Shown here piece by piece: positions 16,339-25,537 of a DNA stretch of 64,000 nucleotides. The position numbers and the translations under genes were made by a program. Under the pieces are notes generated by a model, which searched no databases, was not told the origin of the DNA, and worked only from the letters and a program-made list of their open reading frames with translations. How positions within the stretch are numbered: position 1 is the stretch's first letter; the number at the start of each line of letters is the position of its first letter. Origin of the DNA: Blautia sp. (GTDB lineage Bacteria > Bacillota > Clostridia > Lachnospirales > Lachnospiraceae); the NCBI GenBank assembly GCA_017463155.1, contig JAFTPT010000001.1:1-64000 (forward strand), written 5' to 3'.

Positions 16339-17685
16339 ATGGGTAAATATTTTGGCACGGATGGTTTCCGCGGCGAAGCCAACAAGAACCTGACGTTTGA
16401 GCATGCGATCAAGATCGGCCGTTTTCTCGGCTGGTATTACGGGGCGAAGGAGGGCAGAAAAGCCAAGGTCGTGATCGGCAAGGATACCCGGCGTTCCTCC
16501 TACATGTTCGAGTATGCGCTGTGCACGGGCCTGATGGCCTCCGGTGCGGACGCCTACATCATGCATGTGACGACGACCCCGTCCGTCGCGTATATCACGC
16601 GGGTGGATGATTTTGACTGCGGCATCATGATCTCGGCCTCCCACAATCCCTTCTACGACAACGGCATCAAGCTGCTGAACGGAAACGGGGAGAAGATGGA
16701 TGAGGAGACGATCCTCAAGGTCGAGGACTACATCGACGGCAAGCTCGAGATCCCGGTCGCCGAAAAGGAAAACATCGGCAGGACCGTGGACTATGTCGCG
16801 GGCCGCAACCGCTACATCGGCTACCTGATCTCCATGTCCAAGTTCAGCTTCAAGGACGTGCGCGTGGGCCTCGACGTGGCCAACGGCGCGGCCTGGCAGA
16901 TCGCCAAGGGCGTCTTTGACGCGCTGGGCGCCAAGACGTATGTGATGAACGATGAGCCGGACGGCCTGAACATCAACACCGACTGCGGCAGCACGCACAT
17001 CGAGCATCTGCAGAAGTTCGTGGTCGAAAAAGGCCTGGACGTGGGCTTTGCCTACGACGGCGACGCGGACCGCTGCCTGTGCGTGGACGAGAAGGGCAAC
17101 GTGGTCACCGGCGACCATATCCTGTATATCTACGGCCTGTACATGAAGGAGCGCGGAAAGCTGCTGAACAACAAGGTCGTGACCACCGTTATGTCCAACT
17201 TCGGCCTGTACAAGGCGCTGGACAAGGTCGGCATCGAGTATGACAAGACCAAGGTCGGTGACAAGTACGTGTATGAGAACATGGTCACCTACGGCAACCG
17301 CATCGGCGGCGAGCAGAGCGGCCATATCATCTTTACCAAGTACGCCACCACGGGCGACGGTATCCTGACGAGCCTCAAGATGATGGAGGTCATGCTGGCC
17401 AAGGAGAAGCCCATGAGCGAGCTGGCCGCCCCGGTCGTGTTCTATCCGCAGGTGCTGAAGAACGTGCGTGTCAAGAGCAAACCCGAAGCGCAGAATGACC
17501 CCGACGTGCAGGCTGCTGTCAGGAAGGTCGGCGAGGCACTCGGAAGCGATGGACGCATCCTGGTTCGCGAATCCGGCACAGAGCCCGTGATCAGGGTCAT
17601 GGTCGAGGCAGATACCGATGAGATCTGCGAGAAATATGTGGACGAGGTGATCGATGTGATCGCCAAAAAAGGACATCTGGCATAA
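16339..17685 (+). CDS. glmM: Phosphoglucosamine mutase
   Basis: 448 residues. The active-site phosphoserine loop ISASHNP (98-104) contains the phosphorylated serine, Ser101. The metal-binding loop YDGDADR is near 237-243, the sugar-binding GGEQSG near 320, and the phosphate-binding RESGTEP near 412. It converts glucosamine-6-phosphate to glucosamine-1-phosphate for UDP-GlcNAc and peptidoglycan synthesis. It lies 30 bases after nagB under the same ribozyme, so the operon channels fructose-6-phosphate or GlcN6P toward cell-wall precursors. Confidence 0.95.
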   Translation: MGKYFGTDGFRGEANKNLTFEHAIKIGRFLGWYYGAKEGRKAKVVIGKDTRRSSYMFEYALCTGLMASGADAYIMHVTTTPSVAYITRVDDFDCGIMISASHNPFYDNGIKLLNGNGEKMDEETILKVEDYIDGKLEIPVAEKENIGRTVDYVAGRNRYIGYLISMSKFSFKDVRVGLDVANGAAWQIAKGVFDALGAKTYVMNDEPDGLNINTDCGSTHIEHLQKFVVEKGLDVGFAYDGDADRCLCVDEKGNVVTGDHILYIYGLYMKERGKLLNNKVVTTVMSNFGLYKALDKVGIEYDKTKVGDKYVYENMVTYGNRIGGEQSGHIIFTKYATTGDGILTSLKMMEVMLAKEKPMSELAAPVVFYPQVLKNVRVKSKPEAQNDPDVQAAVRKVGEALGSDGRILVRESGTEPVIRVMVEADTDEICEKYVDEVIDVIAKKGHLA

Positions 17686-17693
17686 AAAACTTT

Positions 17694-19166
17694 TCAAATG
17701 CCCCGCCATCCGGCGGGGTATTTGTTTTTGAGGACGCCGTTCACCAGCTTGCCGAAAGCGAGGGGATGACCGTCTGCCGTGAGCAGGGCCCAGCCGCTTT
17801 GGACAGATGTTTCACCGGGGGTTACGGAGATGCTTTCACCCCGCAGGTACTGCGCTATCCGTTCGTCACCAAGCGAAAGGGTGACGATGGCAGCGGCCTC
17901 GCCTTTTCGGAGCGCCAGAGCCAGCGGCTGGGACGGTTCAAAGCGGTTCTTCTTGAGATCCCCGAGGTAGAGGCCGTGCCGCAGGAAATTGATCTCCCGT
18001 GTATCAACGGGTACTGAAGGCAGATAGTAGGCCTTTTCCCCGAATACCGCGATGCGGGTGTCATCGACAGCCCGTCCGCCGATGGCCGTGATGCCGATTT
18101 CATCAAAGAGCGTCCGGATCAGGGCGAGGGACTGTTTGTCCGGCCGGCCGGGCTGTGCGGCGGCCTTGTTTTTGGAAGCTTTGCCGGACCGGCGTCCGGC
18201 TGCGGATTCGCGGAAGTCCTGCGCTCCCTCCGAAAAGGCGCCGTCAGGCTGCTTTGTGAGCAGGGCCAGGAAATGCCCTTCCCCGTTCATACGGTGCGGA
18301 AAGATCCGGACGCATTTTGTGAGCTCCGGGTCACCGTTCCCGCAGGAGGGAATGCCATCGGCAAAGCCCTCGTAGCCCGGGATCTTTGAGAGTGTCATGT
18401 CCGGGCGGTTTGCAAGCAGGTACGAGATCGTTCCCTCATCCTCGGCGGGCGCGAAGGTGCAGGTGGAGTAGAGGAGCATTCCGCCGGGCTTCAGCATATC
18501 GGCCGCGTGCAGGATCAGCTCCCGCTGGACCTGTGCAAGGGAATCGGATTTTTCCGGCGACCAGTCCTGTGCGAGGGCGTCTTCCTTTCGGAACATACCT
18601 TCGCCCGAGCAGGGGGCGTCCAGCATGATCTTGTCAAAGTACGCGGGAAACCGTTCGGCGAGCTTGCTGACCGGTTCGCTTGTGACCAGGGCGTTCGTGA
18701 TACCGAAGAGCTCCAGGTTGCGGAGCAGGGCTTTGGCGCGGGAGGCGCTCACGTCGTTCGCCAGCAGCAGGCCGTCGCCCATAAGCGCTGCACCCAGGGC
18801 GGTCGCTTTGCCGCCGGGGGCCGCGCAGAGGTCGAGGACCTTTTGACCCGGTACGACCGGCAGGCGCGAGGCCGGCGTCATGGCGCTTGGCTCCTGCAGA
18901 TAGTAGAGGCCTGCCTGGTAGAGGGGGCAGCGGGAAGGCCGCACGTCCTCAGGATAGAAATAGCCGTCCGGGATCCAGGGAATCCTCTTTACGGAGAAAG
19001 GAACGATCTGTTCAAACTCCTCGCAGGAGATCTTTGCGGTATTGACCCGGAGCCCGTAGGTCCGGGGGTTGCTGTAGCTATTCAGAAATGCCGGGTAGTC
19101 CCCGCCCAGAAGGCTCTGCATACGGGCGAGGAAGGCCTCCGGCAGGAGCAGCTGTTTTTCGGCCAT
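17694..19166 (-). CDS. rsmF: RsmF/NOL1-NOP2-Sun family rRNA m5C methyltransferase
   Basis: 490 residues from the ATG at 19166, which follows AGGAAAGGAC; 21 codons further upstream are open but lack a start signal. The N-terminal NOP2/Sun SAM domain shows VLDLCAAPGGKA (motif I), the catalytic-region DAPCSGEGMF and YSTCTFAPAEDE, which carries the second cysteine. The C-terminal half contains the RsmF-type extra domains with FGEKAYYLP and HPLAFGKLVNGVLKN. The enzyme methylates a cytosine of 16S rRNA. A basic, low-complexity linker (about 345-365) separates the halves. Confidence 0.88.
   Translation of the reverse strand: MAEKQLLLPEAFLARMQSLLGGDYPAFLNSYSNPRTYGLRVNTAKISCEEFEQIVPFSVKRIPWIPDGYFYPEDVRPSRCPLYQAGLYYLQEPSAMTPASRLPVVPGQKVLDLCAAPGGKATALGAALMGDGLLLANDVSASRAKALLRNLELFGITNALVTSEPVSKLAERFPAYFDKIMLDAPCSGEGMFRKEDALAQDWSPEKSDSLAQVQRELILHAADMLKPGGMLLYSTCTFAPAEDEGTISYLLANRPDMTLSKIPGYEGFADGIPSCGNGDPELTKCVRIFPHRMNGEGHFLALLTKQPDGAFSEGAQDFRESAAGRRSGKASKNKAAAQPGRPDKQSLALIRTLFDEIGITAIGGRAVDDTRIAVFGEKAYYLPSVPVDTREINFLRHGLYLGDLKKNRFEPSQPLALALRKGEAAAIVTLSLGDERIAQYLRGESISVTPGETSVQSGWALLTADGHPLAFGKLVNGVLKNKYPAGWRGI
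17701..17729 (+). terminator. Terminator of nagB-glmM, inside the rsmF 3' end
   Basis: CCCCGCC (17701-17707) pairs with GGCGGGG (17712-17718), followed by TATTTGTTTTT. The hairpin lies within the last codons of the convergent rsmF gene, encoding its YPAGWRG end. Confidence 0.85.
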
Positions 19167-19229
19167 AAAAGTCCTTTCCTCATTCACTTGTGAAGGAATC
19201 TGTGATATAATAATTACACTATCATTCAA

Positions 19230-19500
19230 ACACTAAAAACAGGATTACGGATTGCTTCGCTCTTCGAGCTTCCACAATCCTGCTCTCCATTCGCAAATCG
19301 TGGCGCTTACGCTCCACTTTTTTGCTCATGTAGAGGCGCGCCCAAGGTCTTCCTCCCACTTACGTGCAAGCACGACGTGTGAGAAGACTTTTGGCGCTGT
19401 AATCATATCATACACCCGGGGCTTCCGGATCCGCAAGGCCGGAAGCGGTGATCGGGATGTATGAGAAATGAGAACGACAGACGGTAAACCATCTGCATCG
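19230..19500. other. Intergenic region with hairpins, no gene
   Basis: The stretch between rsmF and cdd contains a stem GCTTCCGG (19421-19428)/CCGGAAGC (19439-19446) and an imperfect hairpin at about 19350-19387. Neither has a T-run. A degenerate dispersed repeat or decayed gene is possible; nothing was recognised. Confidence 0.4.
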
Positions 19501-19517
19501 CAGGAGGAGTGGTGAAC

Positions 19518-19946
19518 ATGATCGATCAGGAAAAGATACGGGAGCTGATCCGGAAGGCGCTGGAAGCCCGGCAGAGAGCCTATGTGCCTTACTCGCATTT
19601 TCAGGTTGGCGCGGCGCTTCTTTGCGGGGACGGCCGGATCTTCGGCGGCTGCAATATCGAGAATTCGTCCTACGGGGCGGCCAACTGTGCCGAGCGGACG
19701 GCTTTTTTCCGTGCGGTCTACGAGGGCGAGAGGGATTTTGCGGCCATCGCGATCGCCGGCGGTCCGGAGGGAGAGGATCCGGATATCTGCCCGCCCTGCG
19801 GGATCTGCCGCCAGGTGATGGCGGAATTCTGCGACCTTCAGGAATTCATGATCATCCTGGCGCGGAATGAAAATGAATATGAGACCTACCGGCTGACGGA
19901 GCTGCTTCCGCAGGCGTTCACGCCGGATTCACTGCTGAAACGATAA
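19518..19946 (+). CDS. cdd: Cytidine deaminase
   Basis: 142 residues, the size of the homotetrameric class. The zinc site is three cysteines: Cys57 of NCAE (with catalytic Glu59), Cys94 and Cys97 of PPCGIC. It deaminates cytidine and deoxycytidine to uridine and deoxyuridine in pyrimidine salvage. AGGAGG at 19502-19507 fixes the ATG at 19518. It is followed after 15 bases by deoC, a common pairing for deoxynucleoside catabolism. Confidence 0.95.
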   Translation: MIDQEKIRELIRKALEARQRAYVPYSHFQVGAALLCGDGRIFGGCNIENSSYGAANCAERTAFFRAVYEGERDFAAIAIAGGPEGEDPDICPPCGICRQVMAEFCDLQEFMIILARNENEYETYRLTELLPQAFTPDSLLKR

Positions 19947-19961
19947 AAGGAGAAGAAGAAA

Positions 19962-20606
19962 ATGACGACACAGGAGATCTTAAGCCACATTGACCATACA
20001 CAGCTGAAGGCCTTTGCTGCCTGGGAGGACATCGAAAAGCTCTGCCGCGAGGCCCTGAGCCTTCACACCGCATCCGTCTGCATCCCGCCGGCCTACATCG
20101 GCAGGATCCGGGAGAACTTTCCGTCTCTTACGATCTGCACGGTGATCGGCTTCCCCCTGGGCTACCAGGCAAGTGAAGTCAAGGCCTGCGAGACCGAACG
20201 CGCGCTGGAGGACGGTGCCGACGAGATCGACATGGTCATCAACATCGGCGACGTCAAGAATGGTGATTTTGACGCGGTCGAGGCGGAGATCCGCACGCTG
20301 CGTAAGATCACGGAGGGCAAGATCCTGAAGGTGATCATCGAGACATGTTACCTTACCGAGGAGGAGAAGATCCGCCTCTGCGAGATCGTGACCCGGACCG
20401 GGGCGGACTATATCAAGACCTCCACGGGCTTCGGGACCGCGGGCGCGAGCCTTGCGGACATCGAGCTGTTCAAAAAACACATCGGACCGGATGTGAAGAT
20501 CAAGGCTACCGGCGGCATCCGTACGAGGGAGGACGCCGAAGCCTACCTTGCGGCGGGCTGCGACCGGATCGGTTCGAGCTCCGGCGCGGCGATCGCGGCA
20601 TCCTGA
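19962..20606 (+). CDS. deoC: Deoxyribose-phosphate aldolase
   Basis: 214 residues. DEIDMVINIG carries the conserved Asp, KVIIET the helper Lys, and YIKTSTGFG (near 150-158) the Schiff-base lysine; KATGGIRT follows. The enzyme splits 2-deoxyribose-5-phosphate into acetaldehyde and glyceraldehyde-3-phosphate. It is the second gene of the cdd-deoC unit, and a terminator follows. The deoD gene at 43 kb provides the purine branch of the same pathway. Confidence 0.95.
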   Translation: MTTQEILSHIDHTQLKAFAAWEDIEKLCREALSLHTASVCIPPAYIGRIRENFPSLTICTVIGFPLGYQASEVKACETERALEDGADEIDMVINIGDVKNGDFDAVEAEIRTLRKITEGKILKVIIETCYLTEEEKIRLCEIVTRTGADYIKTSTGFGTAGASLADIELFKKHIGPDVKIKATGGIRTREDAEAYLAAGCDRIGSSSGAAIAAS

Positions 20607-20631
20607 GGATACAGCGATGACAGGGATCGGA

Positions 20632-20702
20632 CAGGCGGAACATCAGCCTTCCGCCTGCCGAAGAGAAGCCTCCAAAAGCCGTCCGGCGATGGAGGCTTTT
20701 CT
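20632..20702 (+). terminator. Hairpin pair and terminator after deoC
   Basis: A first stem, CAGGCGGA (20632-20639)/TCCGCCTG (20650-20657), precedes a second, AAGCCTCC (20666-20673)/GGAGGCTT (20691-20698). The second is followed by TTCTT. The second is the terminator; the first may be a protective stem or an alternative partner. Confidence 0.8.
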
Positions 20703-20729
20703 TGACATTTGGGGTGTTTGTATTATATT
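20702..20729 (+). promoter_or_regulatory. Promoter of valS
   Basis: TTGACA (20702-20707), 16-bp spacer, TATATT (20724-20729). The leader before valS is only about 55 bases, too short for a T-box, so valS here is not T-box controlled. Confidence 0.7.
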
Positions 20730-20789
20730 GTATAAAGAAGATAAAATTGCCGTCATTATGTCGGTTTGAAATAAGCTGGAGGAACGAAC

Positions 20790-23441
20790 ATGAGCAAAGA
20801 ACTTGCCAAAACCTATGATCCCAAAGGGATCGAAGACCGTCTCTATCAGAAATGGATGGACAGGGGCTATTTCCACGCCACGGTCAATCCGGACAAAAAA
20901 CCGTTTACGATCGTGATCCCGCCGCCCAACGTGACGGGACAGCTGCACATGGGCCATGCCCTCGATGAGACCATGCAGGACATCCTGATCCGTTTTAAGA
21001 GGATGCAGGGCTACGAGGCTCTCTGGCAGCCGGGCACCGACCACGCGGCCATCGCGACCGAGGTCAAGGTCACCGAAAAGCTGAAGAGCGAGGGTATCGA
21101 CAAGAACGAGATCGGCCGTGAGGAATTCCTGAAGCATGCCTGGGCATGGAAGGAAGAGTACGGCGGAAAGATCCTGAACCAGCTCAAAAAGCTGGGCGCC
21201 TCCGCGGACTGGGAGAGAGAGCGTTTCACCATGGATGAGGGCTGCTCCAGGGCCGTGACCGAGGTCTTTATCAAGCTGTATAACAAGGGCTACATCTACA
21301 AGGGGTCCCGGATCATCAACTGGTGTCCGGTGTGTCAGACCTCTATTTCCGATGCGGAAGTGGAGCATGAGGACCAGAACGGTTTCTTCTGGCATATCAA
21401 TTATCCGATCGTCGGTGAGGAAGGCCGCTTTGTGGAGATCGCCACCACCCGTCCCGAGACGCTGCTCGGCGATACCGCCGTGGCCGTGAACCCGGAGGAT
21501 GAGCGCTACCAGGATCTGGTGGGCAAGATGCTCGAGCTTCCGCTGACGGGAAGGCAGATCCCCGTGATCGCCGACGAGTATGTCGACAAGGAATTCGGGA
21601 CCGGCTGCGTCAAGATCACGCCGGCCCACGACCCCAACGACTTTGAGGTGGGACGCCGCCATGACCTGCCCGAGATCAATGTCATGAACGACGACGCCAC
21701 GATCAACGAACAGGGCGGCAAATACGCCGGCATGGACCGCTACGAGGCCCGTAAAGCCATCGTGAAGGATCTGGAGGAGCTCGGGCTTCTCGTCAAGGTC
21801 GTGCCCCACAGCCATTCTGTCGGCACGCATGACCGCTGCCATACGACGGTCGAGCCCATGATCAAGCCTCAGTGGTTCGTCCGCATGGACGAGATGGCCA
21901 AAGCCGCCATCAAAGCGCTGAAGGACGGCGACCTGGCCTTTGTGCCGGACCGTTTTGACAAGGTTTATCTGCACTGGCTCGAGAACATCCGTGACTGGTG
22001 TATTTCCCGGCAACTCTGGTGGGGACACCGGATCCCGGCCTACTACTGCGACAAGTGCGGCGAGGTGGTCGTCGCGGATCATATGCCCGAGGTATGCCCG
22101 AAGTGTGGACATACGCACCTGACCCAGGATGAGGATACGCTGGACACCTGGTTCAGCTCGGCCCTGTGGCCCTTCTCGACCCTGGGATGGCCGGACAAGA
22201 CGCCGGAACTGGAATACTTCTATCCGACGGACGTGCTGGTGACCGGCTATGACATCATCTTCTTCTGGGTCATCCGGATGGTATTCTCCGCCCTTGAGCA
22301 GACCGGCAAGGCACCCTTCCACCATGTGCTGATCCACGGCCTGGTGCGGGATTCTTTAGGGCGCAAGATGAGTAAATCCCTGGGCAACGGCATCGATCCT
22401 CTGGAGGTCATCGACAAGTACGGCGCGGACGCGCTGCGCCTGACGCTGATGACCGGCAACGCACCCGGAAATGACATGCGTTTTTACTGGGAGAAGGTCG
22501 AGGCGAGCCGGAACTTCGCGAACAAGATCTGGAACGCTTCCCGCTTTATCCAGATGAACCTGGAGGGCCGGGATGTGATCGAGCCCGCCGATATCCGCGA
22601 CCTGTGCCCGGAGGATCAGTGGATCCTTTCCCATCTGAATACCGTGACCCGCGAGGTTACCGAGAACATGGACAAGTACGAGCTCGGCATCGCGGTTTCC
22701 AAGATCTACGATTTCCTGTGGGATGAGTTCTGTGACTGGTACATCGAGATCGCCAAGGTGCGCCTGTGGGCGGCCGACGAGGATCCGCGCGCGGCGGGAG
22801 AGGCCCTGTGGACGCTCCGCACGGCGCTGACCCAGGCACTCAAGCTTCTGCATCCCTTCATGCCGTTCATCACGGAGGAGATCTACTGTACTCTTCTTCC
22901 CGAAGAGGAGTCCATCATGATCGCCGACTGGCCCGAGTACCGCGAGGACTGGAACTGCCCGAAGGCCGCGCTGGCGGTGGACAGCTTAAAGGAAGTCGTC
23001 CGCGGTATCCGGAACACCCGTACGGACATGCAGGTGCCGCAGGGCAAAAAGACCAACGTCTATATCGTCTGTGCGGACGAGGATATTCTGGCGATGTACC
23101 GGAATTCGAGCCGCTCCTTTGTGAACCTGGCCATGGCGAAGGAGATCCATGTGCAGGCGGACAAGGAGAACATCGGCAGCGACGCGGTCTCCATCGTCGT
23201 GTCCAATGCGGTGGCGTATCTGCCGCTGGAGGATCTGGTCGACCGGGAGAAGGAGCTCGAGAGACTTCACAAAGAAGACGAACGCCTCGCGAAGGAGATC
23301 GCGCGGTGCGAGGGAATGCTGAAGAACCCGAACTTTGTCAACAAGGCACCGCAGGCAAAGGTGGACGCGGAAAAAGAAAAGCTTGCGAAATACCAGGAGA
23401 TGAAAGAAAAGGTGCAGGCCCAGCTTGCGCAGCTTTCCTGA
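20790..23441 (+). CDS. valS: Valyl-tRNA synthetase
   Basis: 883 residues, full length. The class I HIGH-type motif is PPPNVTGQLHMGHAL near 45-59, and the KMSKS loop (GRKMSKSLGNG) lies near 523-533. The CP1 editing domain with TTRPETLLGDTAVAV is in between. A zinc-type CDKCG/CPKCGH knuckle pair precedes WFSSALWPF, a valine-specific feature. The C-terminal coiled coil (LERLHKEDERLAKEIARCEG) is present. It is transcribed from its own promoter and followed by an LTA-synthase-like gene after 66 bases. Confidence 0.97.
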   Translation: MSKELAKTYDPKGIEDRLYQKWMDRGYFHATVNPDKKPFTIVIPPPNVTGQLHMGHALDETMQDILIRFKRMQGYEALWQPGTDHAAIATEVKVTEKLKSEGIDKNEIGREEFLKHAWAWKEEYGGKILNQLKKLGASADWERERFTMDEGCSRAVTEVFIKLYNKGYIYKGSRIINWCPVCQTSISDAEVEHEDQNGFFWHINYPIVGEEGRFVEIATTRPETLLGDTAVAVNPEDERYQDLVGKMLELPLTGRQIPVIADEYVDKEFGTGCVKITPAHDPNDFEVGRRHDLPEINVMNDDATINEQGGKYAGMDRYEARKAIVKDLEELGLLVKVVPHSHSVGTHDRCHTTVEPMIKPQWFVRMDEMAKAAIKALKDGDLAFVPDRFDKVYLHWLENIRDWCISRQLWWGHRIPAYYCDKCGEVVVADHMPEVCPKCGHTHLTQDEDTLDTWFSSALWPFSTLGWPDKTPELEYFYPTDVLVTGYDIIFFWVIRMVFSALEQTGKAPFHHVLIHGLVRDSLGRKMSKSLGNGIDPLEVIDKYGADALRLTLMTGNAPGNDMRFYWEKVEASRNFANKIWNASRFIQMNLEGRDVIEPADIRDLCPEDQWILSHLNTVTREVTENMDKYELGIAVSKIYDFLWDEFCDWYIEIAKVRLWAADEDPRAAGEALWTLRTALTQALKLLHPFMPFITEEIYCTLLPEEESIMIADWPEYREDWNCPKAALAVDSLKEVVRGIRNTRTDMQVPQGKKTNVYIVCADEDILAMYRNSSRSFVNLAMAKEIHVQADKENIGSDAVSIVVSNAVAYLPLEDLVDREKELERLHKEDERLAKEIARCEGMLKNPNFVNKAPQAKVDAEKEKLAKYQEMKEKVQAQLAQLS

Positions 23442-23507
23442 GATCCGGAGGAAACATACGGTCATCCGTGAGAGCGGCGCGGCTTTCACGGTGATGAGGA
23501 GAATTTC

Positions 23508-25526
23508 ATGAAATGGTATACCGTTTTAAATAAGATCTCCCTGCTTCTTCATGCCCTGGGTTCGGCGGTCCTCTATTTTGTCATGGAGGCGATCTGCCGG
23601 CATTCCGTGACGGCGGCATGGGAATATATGACGCAGAAACCGCTGGTTTTTGCGTACAATACGCTGTTCATCTTTACGACCTACCTGATCGTGTACCTGT
23701 TCCACAAGAGGATCTTCTGGCGCTGCTTTATCACGGTCTTCTGGCTGTTCCTGGCGGTGGTGAACGGGGTCCTTCTGGCGAACAGGGTCACGCCGTTTAC
23801 CGGCCCGGACGTCAAGATGCTGACGGACGGCCTGTCCATCGCCAAAAAGTACCTGCCTCCCTGGGGCGTGACGATCTGCTTTATCGTCATCGGGCTTCTG
23901 GCGCTGCTGCTTTTGTTCCTGCTGATCAAAACGCCGCGCTACAAGGCAAAGATCCGGTACCGCTATGTGGTCCCGCTGGTGCTGGCCGGGGTCGTTGGCT
24001 TCTGGGGCGTTACGCAGCTGGCACTCAACAAGCGTGTGCTCTCCAACTATTTCGGGAACATTGCGTTTGCCTATGAGGACTACGGGTATCCTTACTGCCT
24101 GGCGACGACGATCTTCAATACGGGGATCAGCCAGCCGAGAGGCTATTCGGAGCAGGAGATGCAGCGGATCGCTTCCTCCGAGAACAATCTGCCCGAGACG
24201 GCGGTGAAGGACTATCCGAACATCATCTTCCTGCAGCTGGAGTCATTTTTTGATCCGGAGCTGGTGAACTACCTGGAACTGTCGGAGGATCCGATCCCGA
24301 CCTTCCGCCAGCTGATGAAGGATTATTCCTCCGGCTACTTCAAGGTGCCCTCCGTGGGCGCCGGGACGGCCAACACGGAGTTTGAGACCATCACAGGCAT
24401 GAGCCTGCATTATTTCGGGCCGGGCGAGTATCCCTACAAGAGCATCCTGAAAAAGCAGACCTGCGAGAGCGTGCCCTTCGTACTGGGCAGTCTCGGCTAC
24501 ACGAACCATGCGATCCACAACAACGAGGCGAATTTTTACGCCAGGAGGACGGTCTTCCCGATGCTGGGCTTTGACACGTTCATCTCGGAGGAGTACATGC
24601 CCGAGGAGAACATCACCAACCCGCTCGGCTGGGTCAAGGACAAGATCCTGACCAAGGAGATCGTGAAGTGCCTGGATTCCTCGGAGGGACCGGACTATAT
24701 CTACACGATCTCCGTGCAGGGCCACGGCGATTATCCGGAGGAGCCGGTGCTCGAGGATCCCAAGATCACCGTAAAGGGATCGGATACGCAGGAAGAAAAC
24801 TATAAATGGGAATATTATGTAAACCAGATCAATGAGATGGATGAGTTCGTCCGGGAGCTGACGGAAGCCCTCGAAGACTATCCGGAGGACGTGATCCTTG
24901 TCATGTACGGCGATCATCTGCCCACCATGGGCCTGACCGTCGAGGATCTGGACAACAAATACCTGTTCCAGACCGAATATGTGATCTGGGACAATTGTGA
25001 CATGCAGCACAAAAAAGAGAACCTGGCTTCGTACCAGATGGCCGCGGAGATCCTGGACAGGGTCGGCATCCACGAGGGAAACCTGATCCGTTTCCACCAG
25101 GCGCGCCGGAACACCAAGAACTACCAGGTCGACCTGGAGATGCTGCAGTATGATCTTCTGTATGGCAAGATGTATACCTACGGCGGCGAGACGCCCTTCG
25201 CGGAGACGGATATGCGGCTGGGGCTTTATGATGTAACGCTGGATTCCGTGGAACTCGGTTCGAGCGCGGATTACTCCTACTACATCCGGGGCACCAACTT
25301 TACGCCGTCCAGCGAGGTCAAGCTGAACGGAGAGTGGTATGATACGGTCTACGTGAATCCCACGACGCTGATCATCTCCGGGACGGAGCTGCAGGATTTC
25401 GATACGCTGGCCGTCGTACAGCGAAGCAACAGTTCGACACGGAAGGCACTGAGCAAGAGCCATGACCGTTCCTGCTACGCGCTTTTGCCGGAGAGTAAAT
25501 GGACGATCAGCAATGATGGAGGATAA
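23508..25526 (+). CDS. LTA synthase/phosphoglycerol transferase-like membrane sulfatase
   Basis: 672 residues. Four to five transmembrane helices occupy roughly the first 190 residues. The extracellular sulfatase-fold domain has GTANTEFETITGMS near 285-298, with the Thr nucleophile of LtaS-type enzymes. It also has the metal-binding SVQGHGDYP and MYGDHLP. It would transfer glycerol phosphate from phosphatidylglycerol to a surface polymer. After the catalytic domain the protein continues for about 100 residues with strands such as YYIRGTNFTPSSEVKLNG and TTLIISG, which look like an IPT/TIG immunoglobulin-like fold. That is an unusual extension for LtaS. Downstream, folC starts 11 bases after the stop. 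Confidence 0.85.
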   Translation: MKWYTVLNKISLLLHALGSAVLYFVMEAICRHSVTAAWEYMTQKPLVFAYNTLFIFTTYLIVYLFHKRIFWRCFITVFWLFLAVVNGVLLANRVTPFTGPDVKMLTDGLSIAKKYLPPWGVTICFIVIGLLALLLLFLLIKTPRYKAKIRYRYVVPLVLAGVVGFWGVTQLALNKRVLSNYFGNIAFAYEDYGYPYCLATTIFNTGISQPRGYSEQEMQRIASSENNLPETAVKDYPNIIFLQLESFFDPELVNYLELSEDPIPTFRQLMKDYSSGYFKVPSVGAGTANTEFETITGMSLHYFGPGEYPYKSILKKQTCESVPFVLGSLGYTNHAIHNNEANFYARRTVFPMLGFDTFISEEYMPEENITNPLGWVKDKILTKEIVKCLDSSEGPDYIYTISVQGHGDYPEEPVLEDPKITVKGSDTQEENYKWEYYVNQINEMDEFVRELTEALEDYPEDVILVMYGDHLPTMGLTVEDLDNKYLFQTEYVIWDNCDMQHKKENLASYQMAAEILDRVGIHEGNLIRFHQARRNTKNYQVDLEMLQYDLLYGKMYTYGGETPFAETDMRLGLYDVTLDSVELGSSADYSYYIRGTNFTPSSEVKLNGEWYDTVYVNPTTLIISGTELQDFDTLAVVQRSNSSTRKALSKSHDRSCYALLPESKWTISNDGG

Positions 25527-25537
25527 GAAACGTTCCT

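Noticed and set aside
15346..17709. 787-residue minus-strand open frame across nagB-glmM
   Set aside because: Shadow frame created by high GC third positions of two clearly recognised plus-strand genes and their ribozyme leader.
20730..20789. T-box leader before valS
   Set aside because: Only about 55 bases separate the predicted transcript start from the gene, too short, and no T-box sequence is present.
20643..22337. 564-residue minus-strand open frame
   Set aside because: Shadow of valS, which carries intact class I synthetase motifs on the plus strand.
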